NCBI GenBank assembly: GCA_002256345.1
Contig: NKIY01000004.1
Location: forward strand, 327,876-391,875
Origin: Bradyrhizobiaceae bacterium PARB1
GTDB taxonomy: Bacteria > Pseudomonadota > Alphaproteobacteria > Rhizobiales > Xanthobacteraceae
DNA length: 64,000 nucleotides
Direction: 5' to 3'
Under the pieces are notes generated by a model, which was given only the letters and a program-made list of their open reading frames with translations, had not been told where the DNA came from and made no database searches. Every line of letters starts with the position of its first letter. The stretch's first letter is position 1. Of this stretch, positions 63,913-64,000 are shown piece after piece. A program made the position numbers and the translations under genes.

Positions 63913-64000
63913 CGGATCGTCTGACCTTCATCGTGACAGTTGAAGGAAGTTGTGAAGGATTTACGCGATAGCCGCAACCGTCATGGCATGCGTCGCGCGT

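Overview
The window comes from a high-GC alphaproteobacterium, most likely of the Nitrobacteraceae/Bradyrhizobiaceae (Bradyrhizobium, Rhodopseudomonas, Afipia or Tardiphaga type). This rests on a D-tartrate dehydratase very like the one characterised in Bradyrhizobium, the rplU-rpmA-GNAT-EamA-obgE-proB order, and intergenic palindromic repeats typical of that family. No taxonomic search was run.

Bases 1 to about 20,500 look like the right part of a genomic island integrated at the 3' end of a tRNA-Ser(CGA) gene (20502-20591). A tyrosine recombinase (18820-20412) lies next to the tRNA; the left end is outside the window. From left to right the island holds: (a) a phage- or ICE-like operon (430-5401) encoding an HNH protein, a protein with a glycine-rich GIGDWRP tail, an unrecognised protein, a metallophosphoesterase, two tandem related micropeptides ending in QVHPP, and a soluble FtsH-like AAA+/M41 protease, all next to a divergent XRE-type regulator; (b) an excisionase-like gene and a second tyrosine recombinase (5476-7157); (c) a damaged mercury-uptake locus (merR, a frameshifted merT, merP, a Cys-rich small protein, and no merA); (d) phased 19-bp iterons upstream of a KfrA-like DNA-binding gene; (e) a decayed gene, two small proteins and a DUF4238 protein; (f) a complete four-gene Qat anti-phage system (qatABCD, 12653-17382, minus strand); and (g) a HEPN/MNT toxin-antitoxin pair. 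Two unexplained items stand out. One is an array of eleven NGGCN pentamers at 1335-1389, just after a stop codon. The other is the pair of duplicated micropeptide genes at 2806-2982.

Bases 20,592 to 64,000 are core chromosome. They carry a ROK-family kinase, a chemotaxis receptor, a GAF protein, histidine ammonia-lyase, a LysR regulator divergent from D-tartrate dehydratase, L21/L27, Obg, glutamate 5-kinase, an MFS exporter, a P450, a DUF5939-cyclase, TerB, an SDR, tRNA-Ala(CGC), YggT/DUF167/FolD, an M20 peptidase, inorganic pyrophosphatase, a DUF2269/epimerase-DoxX/DCC operon, an amine oxidase, a zeta-class GST, TypA/BipA, a PhoD-like phosphatase, a cobalamin-riboswitch-controlled TonB receptor with a PepSY protein, a TAXI-type binding protein, PCD, DUF1232 and a quinone oxidoreductase. 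A lower-GC islet (about 48,900-50,200) carries an HNH nuclease with an N-terminal reader-like region and a 75-aa protein. At least seven intergenic inverted-repeat elements occur in the core, including three 126-bp copies of one family.

The island works as a package of mobility (two integrases, an excisionase), defence (Qat, HEPN/MNT, perhaps the HNH/protease operon) and metal-resistance cargo. The core encodes ordinary housekeeping and metabolism.
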